DNA from: Bacillota bacterium
Lineage (GTDB): Bacteria > Bacillota > Bacilli > Paenibacillales > Paenibacillaceae
NCBI GenBank assembly: GCA_023460795.1
Contig: JAEWPC010000060.1
Span: 1-64,000 of the forward strand
Direction: 5' to 3'
DNA length: 64,000 nucleotides
Shown: positions 8,081 to 15,157 of the stretch, one piece after another
Layout: each line of letters starts with the position of its first letter
Numbering within the stretch: position 1 is the stretch's first letter
Notes under the pieces: model-generated
Database searches by the model: none
The model's input: only the letters and a program-made list of their open reading frames with translations
What the model was told of the DNA's origin: nothing
Program-made: the position numbers and the translations under genes

Positions 8081-9505
8081 TTAGCAGTCGAAGTACAGGC
8101 TGTATTCGTGCGGGTGAATGCGGATGTTAACGGCTTTCGCTTCAGCGCGTTTAACGGCAACATAGTTGTCGATAAATTCTTTCGTGAAGACGCCGCCTTC
8201 CGTCAAGAAATCGGAGTCAGCTTCCAGAGCGTCGAGCGCTTCGTCGAGCGAGCCAGGTACGCTGCGGATTTCTTTCTTCTGATCGTCGGAAAGCTCGTAG
8301 ATGTTCGTGTCGAACGGTCCATAGCCAAGTGCGGTTGGATCGATTTTGCGTTTGATTCCGTCCAGACCGGCCATCAGCATCGCTGCGAAAGCAAGGTATG
8401 GGTTAGCCGTGGAGTCCGGCGTACGGAACTCGATGCGGCAGCCTTTAGGCGTTACTGCTGCTACCGGGATACGTACGGCTGCGGAGCGGTTTCCTTTGGA
8501 ATATACCAAGTTGACCGGCGCTTCGTAACCAGGAACGAGACGTTTGAACGAGTTCGTCGACGGGTTCGTGATCGCGATCAACGCCGGAGCGTGGTGCAGG
8601 ATACCGCCGATGTAGTACAGGGCCATTTGGCTCAAGTTAGCGTATGCGCCTTTCTCATAGAAGAGCGGTTCGCCTTCGTTGAAGATCGATTGGTGAACGT
8701 GCATGCCGGAACCGTTGTCGCCGAAGAGAGGCTTAGGCATGAACGTTGCGACTTTGCCGTATTGGCGAGCGACGTTGTGGATGATGTATTTGTACTTCAT
8801 CAGATTGTCGGCCGTCTTCGTCAACGTATCGAAACGGAAGTTGATCTCCGCTTGGCCGGCCGTTGCGACTTCGTGGTGGTGACGCTCTACGCGCAAACCG
8901 GTTTCTTGCATCAAGCGAACCATTTCGCTGCGGATGTCTTGTTGGGAGTCTACCGGCTGTACGGGAACATAGCCGCCTTTAACGCCGACTTTAAAGCCCA
9001 GGTTGCCGCCTTCTTCTTTGCGGTTCGTGTTCCAAGCCGCTTCCTCGGAATCAACGAAGAAGGAAGAGGAGTTCATCGTGCTTTCGTAGCGAACGTCGTC
9101 GAAAATGAAGAACTCGGATTCAGGGGCGAAGAACGCTGTCGTGCCTACGCCGGCTTTCTGCAAGTATTCTTCAGCTTTATGGGCGATCGAACGCGGGTCG
9201 CGCTCATAGCGCTCGCCGTCCGGAGTATGAATGTTACACATAACGATCAAAGTGGCATGAGCGGTGAATGGATCCACGTATACGGAGTCCGTGTCAGGCA
9301 TCATGACCATGTCAGATTCTTCGATACCGCGGAAACCTACGATAGAGGAACCGTCGAAAGCGACGCCATTTACGAACGTTTCAGCTTCTACCTCTGTAGC
9401 TGGTAGCGTAATGTGGTGCGCGCGGCCGCCGAGATCGACGAAGCGGAAGTCCACGAATTCAATGTTCTTTTCCTTAATTAAATCCAAAACTTGTTGAGCA
9501 GACAT
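8081..9505 (-). CDS. glnA: glutamine synthetase, type I (GSI-beta-like)
   Basis: This 474-residue enzyme condenses glutamate and ammonia to glutamine using ATP. It carries the beta-grasp N-domain (about 15-100; FDGSSI), and catalytic-core motifs FAPESEFF, GGYVPVQPVDSQQDIRSEM, HHHEVATAGQAEINFRFD, FGDNGSGMHVHQS, NPSTNSFKRLVPGYEAP and RNRSAAVRIP. Length and sequence match the enterobacterial GSI-beta class rather than the roughly 445-residue GSI-alpha enzyme of Bacillus. A Tyr (about 403, in NIYELSDD) occupies the position that is adenylylated in E. coli. The gene has its own sigma-A-like promoter, an exact GlnR/TnrA box and a terminator, so it forms a single-gene unit, probably controlled by nitrogen. 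Confidence 0.96.
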   Translation of the reverse strand: MSAQQVLDLIKEKNIEFVDFRFVDLGGRAHHITLPATEVEAETFVNGVAFDGSSIVGFRGIEESDMVMMPDTDSVYVDPFTAHATLIVMCNIHTPDGERYERDPRSIAHKAEEYLQKAGVGTTAFFAPESEFFIFDDVRYESTMNSSSFFVDSEEAAWNTNRKEEGGNLGFKVGVKGGYVPVQPVDSQQDIRSEMVRLMQETGLRVERHHHEVATAGQAEINFRFDTLTKTADNLMKYKYIIHNVARQYGKVATFMPKPLFGDNGSGMHVHQSIFNEGEPLFYEKGAYANLSQMALYYIGGILHHAPALIAITNPSTNSFKRLVPGYEAPVNLVYSKGNRSAAVRIPVAAVTPKGCRIEFRTPDSTANPYLAFAAMLMAGLDGIKRKIDPTALGYGPFDTNIYELSDDQKKEIRSVPGSLDEALDALEADSDFLTEGGVFTKEFIDNYVAVKRAEAKAVNIRIHPHEYSLYFDC

Positions 9506-9584
9506 TTAAATTTCCTCCCCATTCCCGAACATTTAATGGTTATTGTCGGTCTATTGTTCAAGTTTTCTTTGAACTTATGAGGTA

Positions 9585-9614
9585 ATTATAAAACCGAGTC
9601 TTGTGAAGCGTCAA
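9585..9614 (-). promoter_or_regulatory. sigma-A-type promoter of glnA
   Basis: On the minus strand TTGACG (9614-9609), an 18-bp spacer, then TATAAT (9590-9585). The predicted start is near 9578, leaving a leader of about 70 bases before the glnA ATG. Confidence 0.7.
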
Positions 9615-9642
9615 TACTTATGTAAGGTATTTTTTGTGGTTA

Positions 9643-9659
9643 TGTTAGCATTTCTCACA
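9643..9659 (-). promoter_or_regulatory. GlnR/TnrA operator upstream of glnA
   Basis: TGTTAGCATTTCTCACA matches the GlnR/TnrA consensus TGTNA-N7-TNACA at every fixed position, and the flanking A and T extend the dyad. Its centre is about 73 bp upstream of the predicted start, two helical turns further than the classic TnrA activation position near -50. Confidence 0.8.
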
Positions 9660-9724
9660 TTTTAAGCCCCTGTTCATAAAACATTCAAATTACCGCTTGA
9701 TCGACACCATGCTAGCTCTAACGA

Positions 9725-9753
9725 CAAAAACGGCCTGCAATCTGCAGACCGTT
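9725..9753 (-). terminator. Rho-independent terminator of the DAHP synthase gene
   Basis: Stem AACGGCCTGCA/TGCAGACCGTT (one G-U pair) with a three-base loop. On the minus strand it is followed by TTTTTG, about 30 bp past the aroF stop. Confidence 0.85.
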
Positions 9754-9784
9754 GCAACTCGATATTATATTGTCACGGAGTAAC

Positions 9785-10846
9785 TTATTTAATCCATGTA
9801 GCGAACGCTTCGGCTGGCGCCTTCTGCGTGTCGAACTTCTTGCCGAGCAGCGGCGCTAGCTGCTCAAGCTCCTTAAGCAGGTTGGCGAATTGGTCCGGGA
9901 ACAGAGACTGTACGCCGTCTCCCGTAGCCGAGTTGTCCGGATCGGTATGCATCTCGATGATCAGACCGTTCGCGCCGGCGGCTACGGAAGCTTTCGTCAT
10001 CGTCTCCACGAGCTCACGGCGTCCGGTCGCATGGCTTGGGTCGGCGATCACCGGCAAGTGGGACAGCTGCTGAATCACGGGAATCGCCGTCAGATCGAAC
10101 GTATTGCGCGTATACGTCTCGAACGTACGGATGCCGCGCTCGCACAGCATAACGTTCGGGTTCCCGCCGGCCAGAATGTATTCCGCCGCGTTCAACCACT
10201 CGTCGTAGGTCGCGCTGAAGCCGCGTTTGAGCAACACCGGATTTTTAATCGTGCCCAGTTTGCGCAGCAAGTCGAAGTTCTGCATGTTGCGAGTGCCGAC
10301 TTGCATGATGTCGGCATATTCGGCGCACACGTCCACGAATTCGGGAGCCATCACTTCCGTGATCGTGAGCAAGCCGTACTTGTCTCCCGCGTCCTTCATC
10401 CACTTCAAGCCTTCAATGCCGATACCTTGGAAGCTGTACGGCCCCGTGCGCGGCTTGAACGCGCCCCCGCGCAGCACTTGCCCGCCGGCCGCCTTCACTA
10501 GTCGGGCGATTTCATCGATTTGCTCCGGCGTTTCCACCGCGCAAGGACCGCCCATTACGACTAGGTTATCGCCGCCGATCTTGACGCCCTTCACTTCGAT
10601 AATCGTATCGTCCGGATGGAAGTCTCTGCTCGCCAGCTTGTAAGATTTCGAGATCTTAATCACATTCTCAACTCCTTGCATCGAGCGGATGTGCTCTGCA
10701 AGCGAAGGAGCCGCCTTGCCGATAATGCCGATTACGGTGCGGTCCGTTCCGCGGGAGACGTGCGCTTGCACGCCGCTTTGCTCGATGACGCGAACGATTT
10801 CGGCAATTCGGCTATCTGTTATATGGGGGGAAGTAATGACGATCAT
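9785..10846 (-). CDS. aroF: 3-deoxy-7-phosphoheptulonate (DAHP) synthase
   Basis: This 353-residue enzyme makes DAHP from phosphoenolpyruvate and erythrose 4-phosphate, the first step of the shikimate pathway. An N-terminal ferredoxin-like regulatory domain (about 1-70) precedes the TIM barrel (about 85-340). The barrel shows GGPCAVE, GGAFKPRTGPYSFQG, VGTRNMQNF, LLKRGFSAT and DPSHATGRR. This layout matches type I-beta enzymes of the Thermotoga kind, whose N-domain binds aromatic amino acids for feedback inhibition; here that is inferred. It is a single-gene unit with its own promoter and terminator and no other aromatic pathway gene beside it. Confidence 0.95.
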   Translation of the reverse strand: MIVITSPHITDSRIAEIVRVIEQSGVQAHVSRGTDRTVIGIIGKAAPSLAEHIRSMQGVENVIKISKSYKLASRDFHPDDTIIEVKGVKIGGDNLVVMGGPCAVETPEQIDEIARLVKAAGGQVLRGGAFKPRTGPYSFQGIGIEGLKWMKDAGDKYGLLTITEVMAPEFVDVCAEYADIMQVGTRNMQNFDLLRKLGTIKNPVLLKRGFSATYDEWLNAAEYILAGGNPNVMLCERGIRTFETYTRNTFDLTAIPVIQQLSHLPVIADPSHATGRRELVETMTKASVAAGANGLIIEMHTDPDNSATGDGVQSLFPDQFANLLKELEQLAPLLGKKFDTQKAPAEAFATWIK

Positions 10847-10872
10847 GAGGAATTCACGCTCCTAGTAGTTTT

Positions 10873-10919
10873 AACGCTTATACGCTTAGACGCGTATACG
10901 CGTCAACGCTTATACGCTT
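10873..10919 (-). promoter_or_regulatory. aroF promoter embedded in direct repeats around a 16-bp palindrome
   Basis: AACGCTTATACGCTT occurs twice (10873-10887 and 10905-10919). The copies flank a perfect palindrome GACGCGTATACGCGTC (10889-10904). Read on the minus strand, TTGACG, an 18-bp spacer and TATAAG fall inside this structure, about 30-60 bp before the aroF ATG. The palindrome sits between the two promoter hexamers, which suggests an operator. Confidence 0.6.
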
Positions 10920-10943
10920 TTAAGCACTAAAGTAAATATAACG

Positions 10944-10982
10944 AAAAAGAGATGCCCTGTCAACGGTCATCCGAGCATCTCT
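10944..10982 (-). terminator. terminator of the DUF2062 gene
   Basis: Perfect 8-bp stem AGAGATGC/GCATCTCT with a 19-base loop. On the minus strand it is followed by TTTTTCG. It lies 53 bp after the DUF2062 gene stop and just upstream of the aroF promoter, so it insulates aroF. Confidence 0.75.
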
Positions 10983-11035
10983 TCTCTCGCAGCATATGCA
11001 CGGTTGACCGCTAAGGCATCTATACGACTTTTCGG

Positions 11036-11533
11036 CTAGTTTCCCGAGGATGTCCCCGCTTCAGGGCGTGGTCTGCCCATCCTGCGCTTCTCTTTGCGTT
11101 TGGACTTGAACGCGTTAACGCTGAACTTGACCGGATAATAACAGAGAAAGCCTAGCAACGCGCCGACGATGATTCCGCCAACGGTGAGCCTTAAATCCTT
11201 AAGCAGAAGCTTGTTCGCCCAATCATGCTCGAACAGGTGAATTTGGTCGGGCAGGATCCAAGAGCCAACCTTCGAATTCGGAAACGACATCAGAATGTAG
11301 ATCAGCTTGCCGAAGACGAATCCGATCAGCGCCGCCGGAAGATTGCCGCGCAACAGCTTTACTAAAGGGAAAATAAGGAAGAAGGCTAAACCGAACGTAG
11401 GCAGCGTGAACATCTCGATCGCCATGCCGATCGCGAAGCCCATCGCGACCATCGAAGCGCCGCCTTCGGCGCGCATGAGCAGCAAATACTTGTATTTCAG
11501 CCATCGCCATGTGGTGCGTAGTCTCTGTTGCAT
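11036..11533 (-). CDS. DUF2062 domain membrane protein
   Basis: This 165-residue protein has the DUF2062 core: a Gly-rich hydrophobic pair (MGFAIGMAIEMFTLPTFGLA, about 31-50) and a further segment (AALIGFVFGKLIYILM), then a membrane helix near 115-135 and a very basic tail (KSKRKEKRRMGRP). The family is widespread, membrane-bound and poorly characterised. It starts 26 bp after ispH on the same strand, so it is probably co-transcribed with it. No enzymatic motif is visible. Confidence 0.8.
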   Translation of the reverse strand: MQQRLRTTWRWLKYKYLLLMRAEGGASMVAMGFAIGMAIEMFTLPTFGLAFFLIFPLVKLLRGNLPAALIGFVFGKLIYILMSFPNSKVGSWILPDQIHLFEHDWANKLLLKDLRLTVGGIIVGALLGFLCYYPVKFSVNAFKSKRKEKRRMGRPRPEAGTSSGN

Positions 11534-11559
11534 GTCGTTCTCCTTAATCGAGGAGCCCG

Positions 11560-12519
11560 TTACTTGGATTCCTCCGTAGTCCGCTCCTTAACGTTAGGAA
11601 GCAGCTTGTTCGGATTGACTGTTCGTACGATCGGCCAAGTCTTCGGATCGTTGTGGTCGTATTGTTCAAGATAAGCGATGACTTCCTTCGTGAGAGCCGT
11701 CGGGGTCGAAGCCCCCGAAGTTACGGATACTTTATTTACGCCTTGCAGCCATTCGCGTTTCAATTCGCCTAGATCGGCGATACGGTGAGCCGGCACGCCC
11801 GCGATTTCCTCAGACACTTGCGCGAGGCGATTGGAGTTGTTGCTTCGCGGATCGCCGACGACGATACAGAGGTCGGCCTCCTTGGCTTGCGCCGCCACCG
11901 CCTCCTGCCGTACTTGTGTCGCTAGGCAAATCTCGTTGTGGATCTCGGCCGTCGGGAACGCTTCGAGCAGACGTTCCATCAGATGTCGGATATCCCATTG
12001 GGACATCGTCGTTTGATTCGTTATGATAATACGTTCCGTATCCAGGTTCAGTTTCACAATATCCTCTTCGCGCTCGATTAGATGCACGTGCCCGGGCGCG
12101 ATGCCGATTGCGCCTTCCGGTTCCGGATGGCCTTTTTTGCCGATGTAGATGACTTCGAACCCCTCGCCTACTTTCTCGCGAATGAGGTCATGCGTCTTCG
12201 TAACGTCGGGACAAGTCGCGTCGACGAGCGTAAGCCCCTTCTCTTTGGCCCGGCGGCGAACCTCGGGGGACACGCCGTGGGCGGTGAAAATAACGGTGCC
12301 GCGGTCGACTTGCTCCAAAATTTCCAAGCGATCGCTGCCGTCGAGCGTGATGATGCCCTCTTCCTTGAACGCATCCGTAACGTGGCTATTATGAACGATC
12401 ATTCCCAATATATAGATCGGACGAGGCAGCGACAGATTGCGCGCCGTCTGCAGCGCCAGCACCATCGCGTCGACTACGCCGTAACAGTAGCCTCTGGGGG
12501 ATATTTTCACGACTTCCAT
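11560..12519 (-). CDS. ispH: 4-hydroxy-3-methylbut-2-enyl diphosphate reductase
   Basis: IspH catalyses the last step of the MEP isoprenoid pathway, reducing HMBPP to IPP and DMAPP with a [4Fe-4S] cluster. The three cluster cysteines are in RGYCYGV, DATCPDV and NEICLATQ. The catalytic region TNQTTMSQWD and the C-terminal SVTSGASTPT are also present. The chosen ATG at 12519 gives 319 residues, normal for the family. The open frame extends 27 codons further upstream, but that part is basic and unconserved. No strong ribosome-binding site precedes either start. The gene is followed closely by the DUF2062 gene. Confidence 0.93.
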   Translation of the reverse strand: MEVVKISPRGYCYGVVDAMVLALQTARNLSLPRPIYILGMIVHNSHVTDAFKEEGIITLDGSDRLEILEQVDRGTVIFTAHGVSPEVRRRAKEKGLTLVDATCPDVTKTHDLIREKVGEGFEVIYIGKKGHPEPEGAIGIAPGHVHLIEREEDIVKLNLDTERIIITNQTTMSQWDIRHLMERLLEAFPTAEIHNEICLATQVRQEAVAAQAKEADLCIVVGDPRSNNSNRLAQVSEEIAGVPAHRIADLGELKREWLQGVNKVSVTSGASTPTALTKEVIAYLEQYDHNDPKTWPIVRTVNPNKLLPNVKERTTEESK

Positions 12520-12656
12520 GTTGAACGCCCGCTTTCTGTTCCGCTTCTTCCGGCCCACGCCAACATGCGACTTTCGAAGCAGTGAATGTATATCTATCAT
12601 TATACCTTAACGGCTATAGCGGGGGAAAGCAGACTCTCCGCCGCTCTCCTTACGCG

Positions 12657-12849
12657 GATATCCCCTTCGCTCAGGGGATTGCGCGTTTGCTCGCTTTATA
12701 CCGATATCCCTGTCGCTCAGGAGCATAATTAAAGGCAGATATACCTCTATTTCGCAGAATCCCGTAACTCCGACGCAATTAAAGGTACATGCACCTCTAT
12801 AACGACGCAACGATGCTACTCCACACTTTTACTGAGCGAAAGGGATATC
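12657..12849. repeat. cluster of three dispersed 19-bp repeats in a 396-bp gene-free region
   Basis: The gap between the kinase stop (12916) and the ispH start (12519) has no convincing gene. It holds three copies of the repeat GATATCCCCTTCGCTCAGG: 12657-12675 (+, exact), 12703-12721 (+, TG for CT) and 12832-12849 (inverted, lacking the last base and with one change). Between them lie two copies of a different 23-bp direct repeat (12728-12750 and 12778-12800, ATTAAAGG...ACCTCTAT) spaced 50 bp apart. The same 19-bp repeat recurs near 29.0, 43.1 and 44.2-44.4 kb. Confidence 0.85.
12728..12800. repeat. pair of 23-bp direct repeats
   Basis: ATTAAAGG and ACCTCTAT are conserved at both ends of the two copies (12728-12750, 12778-12800), and the 7 central bases differ at several positions. 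Each unit has AGG/CCT dyad symmetry. They lie inside the intergenic cluster of 19-bp repeats. Confidence 0.7.
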
Positions 12850-12915
12850 GTTATAAGAGCTCTACAACGAAAGACGACCGGACCAAGCCGATTAAGGCTT
12901 GCCGATCGTCTAACA

Positions 12916-14394
12916 TCAAACCATAGCCGTAGGCTCCGGAACGACCGGGAGCCACACCGTGAACGCCGAGCCTTCGCCCGGACGGCTTTGCACGTCGATC
13001 GTGGCGTGATGAAGCTCGGCGATCCACTTCGCGATCGACAAGCCCAAGCCCGTGCCGGACGTCTCGCCTCGAGACGCGTCCGCGCGATAGAACCTCTCGA
13101 AGAGGTGAGGAATATTCTCGGGCTGAAGACCGATCCCCGTATCGAGGACGGTCAGCCCAACGTAATCCCCGGATCGCGTCGCGTATAGCCTTACGCTTCC
13201 TTCGTTCGTGTACTTGAAGCCGTTCTCGATCAGGATAAAAAGCAGCTGCAGCAAGTAATCCCGATTGCCGCGCACCCATGCGCCGTTCAAGGCTTCGAAC
13301 GGTCCGACCAGCCACTCCGCGCGCCGCGGAAGGAATGACGCTCTGCGGGCCGCTTCCTCGACCAGCGGGCGGAGCGACAAGCTCTCCATCTCCATCGTGT
13401 ATCCGGCGTCGGCGCGCGCCAAGGCGAGCAGGTCGTTCACCAATCGGCTCATCCGTCTCGCTTCGTCCGCGATGTCGTGGATCGATTCGAGCGAGAGTTG
13501 GTGTTTGTCGGCATCCGACATGTCTTGCGCCGGATTCTCCGTCTCGCCGTCTTGATCCGCCCATATTTTCTCCAAGAGGTCCACGTTGCCCCGTATCGTC
13601 GTGAGCGGCGTGCGAAGCTCGTGCGAAGCGTCCGATACGAACCTCCGCTGCGCGGCGTTCGTTTCTTCCAGGTCCTTATACGCCTTCTCTAGTCCGGAAA
13701 GCATCCCGTTCAGCGTATCCGTAAGCCGGCCTACTTCGTCGTCGGCCCGTTCGCGCGGAATGCGCAAGTCGAGCTCCGACCCGCTCTGAATTTGCTGGGC
13801 GACGGCCGTTACCCGGCCGATCGGCGCGAGCGCTTTGCGCGATAGGAACATCCCGAGCAAGAACGCCGCCAGGAGCGCCGCCCCGCCGGACAGCCAGAGT
13901 ATGCCTCGCAGCTGGGAGAAGAACTGTTCCTCCCGATCCGTATTCGCGCCTACTAACAGTAAACCGCCGATGTCCTTCGTGCCGTTAATATAAATCGGCT
14001 TTTGATAAATATAGAAAGAATATGGACCGATATGGGTGTCCGCGAACCTTTCGCGCGCTTCCGATTGGTTCGGGTAAGGCAGAGTTACCTCCGTGCCGCG
14101 CACGCCGATCATATTGCGCGACTTGCCAAGAACGCTGCCGGCGTGAGTATCTCTATAGTCCACCAGTTGAATGCCGATAACCGAGGCATCGAAACCCGGA
14201 GCGGTGGAATCGAGATTGTATTCGCCGAAATATCCGCCGGACGTCTGAACCTTCGAAGAGACTTCGCGAAGCCGTTCCCGCAGTTCGGACATCGTATTGT
14301 GCTCAACGACGTTGTAGACGGTAATTCCGAAGACGACGAACGCGATCGCGAACAGTCCGGAATACCATAGCGTCAGCTTCAGCCTGATCGACAT
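12916..14394 (-). CDS. sensor histidine kinase (OmpR-type partner)
   Basis: This 492-residue membrane kinase has a transmembrane segment at about 10-30, an extracellular sensor (about 31-170), a second membrane segment (about 172-190), HAMP (about 192-245), HisKA with the phospho-acceptor His in SDASHELRTPLTTI (about 257), and HATPase_c (N box ENGFKYTNEG, DTGIGL, GTGLGLSI). It starts 1 bp past the response regulator stop, so the two are a translationally coupled pair. The pair lies directly downstream of the HtrA protease gene, which resembles CssRS-HtrA secretion-stress arrangements. That role is inferred. Confidence 0.92.
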   Translation of the reverse strand: MSIRLKLTLWYSGLFAIAFVVFGITVYNVVEHNTMSELRERLREVSSKVQTSGGYFGEYNLDSTAPGFDASVIGIQLVDYRDTHAGSVLGKSRNMIGVRGTEVTLPYPNQSEARERFADTHIGPYSFYIYQKPIYINGTKDIGGLLLVGANTDREEQFFSQLRGILWLSGGAALLAAFLLGMFLSRKALAPIGRVTAVAQQIQSGSELDLRIPRERADDEVGRLTDTLNGMLSGLEKAYKDLEETNAAQRRFVSDASHELRTPLTTIRGNVDLLEKIWADQDGETENPAQDMSDADKHQLSLESIHDIADEARRMSRLVNDLLALARADAGYTMEMESLSLRPLVEEAARRASFLPRRAEWLVGPFEALNGAWVRGNRDYLLQLLFILIENGFKYTNEGSVRLYATRSGDYVGLTVLDTGIGLQPENIPHLFERFYRADASRGETSGTGLGLSIAKWIAELHHATIDVQSRPGEGSAFTVWLPVVPEPTAMV

Positions 14395-14395
14395 G

Positions 14396-15085
14396 CTAGC
14401 CGTCCCCTTTCAGGACGTAGCCAGCGCCGCGGACCGTTTGGATCAGCCGCTTCTCCCCCTGCTCCTCGAGCTTCTGGCGCAGCATGGCGATGTACACCTC
14501 AAGCACGTTGGATTCTCCGCTGTAATCGTATCCCCAGATTCGCTCCATGATCTGATCCCGCGACAACACGCGCTTCGGATTCTGCATGAACAGATGCAGG
14601 AGGTCGAATTCTTTCGCCGTCAGCTCGATGCGGCGTTCTCCCCGAAGCGTCTCGCGCCCGTCTACGTCTAGCAGCAAGTCCTCGAAGCGGAATTGCGAAG
14701 AGTCCTCCGCCTTCTCCGGCTTTCTCCGCAGCAGCGCGCGCACCCGCGCCATTAATTCCTCGAGCGCGAACGGCTTCACCACATAATCGTCAGCGCCAAG
14801 ATCGAGCCCCTTCACGCGATCCTGCACCTCATCCTTCGCCGTAAGCATCATCACGGGAGACGAGATGCCCGCTTCTCTTAGCCGACGGCACACTTCCCAA
14901 CCGTCCATCTTCGGCATCATGACGTCTAAGATGATCAAGTCTGCATGGCGGCTGCCAAGCAGCTTAAGCCCGTCGCCGCCGTCCTGAGCCGTAGATACGT
15001 CATAGCCTTCGAACGCCAAGCTTCTGCGCAGCAGCGAAGTGATTTTGTCATCGTCGTCGATAACCGCAATATGAGGTCTCGCCAT
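14396..15085 (-). CDS. OmpR/PhoB-family response regulator
   Basis: This 229-residue protein has a receiver (about 1-118; acidic pair VIDDDDK, phospho-acceptor in LDVMMPKMDGW, VVKPFALEEL) and a winged-helix DNA-binding domain (about 130-226; ELTAKEFDLLHLFMQNPKRVLSRDQI and RGAGYVLKG, quoted in part). The ATG at 15085 follows GGGGAGGA at good spacing; a longer frame starts 14 codons upstream but lacks a site. It sits between the htrA-like protease and its kinase, all in one direction. Direct repeats upstream of htrA are a plausible target. Confidence 0.93.
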   Translation of the reverse strand: MARPHIAVIDDDDKITSLLRRSLAFEGYDVSTAQDGGDGLKLLGSRHADLIILDVMMPKMDGWEVCRRLREAGISSPVMMLTAKDEVQDRVKGLDLGADDYVVKPFALEELMARVRALLRRKPEKAEDSSQFRFEDLLLDVDGRETLRGERRIELTAKEFDLLHLFMQNPKRVLSRDQIMERIWGYDYSGESNVLEVYIAMLRQKLEEQGEKRLIQTVRGAGYVLKGDG

Positions 15086-15157
15086 GGACCGTCCTCCCCT
15101 ATCGTGCGAAGAGCGGGACAACCTCATCAGGTTCCCGCTCCCCTAGCATTGCTTCGC

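Noticed and set aside
8108..9406. Long plus-strand open frame (432 codons) opposite glutamine synthetase
   Set aside because: It is antisense to a strongly conserved gene, has no ribosome-binding site or recognisable family, and its amino acid composition is typical of a shadow frame.
15111..15138. Terminator between htrA and the response regulator gene
   Set aside because: An inverted repeat (AGCGGGA.../...TCCCGCT) is present, but it has no T tract, so read-through is likely and I did not call it a terminator.
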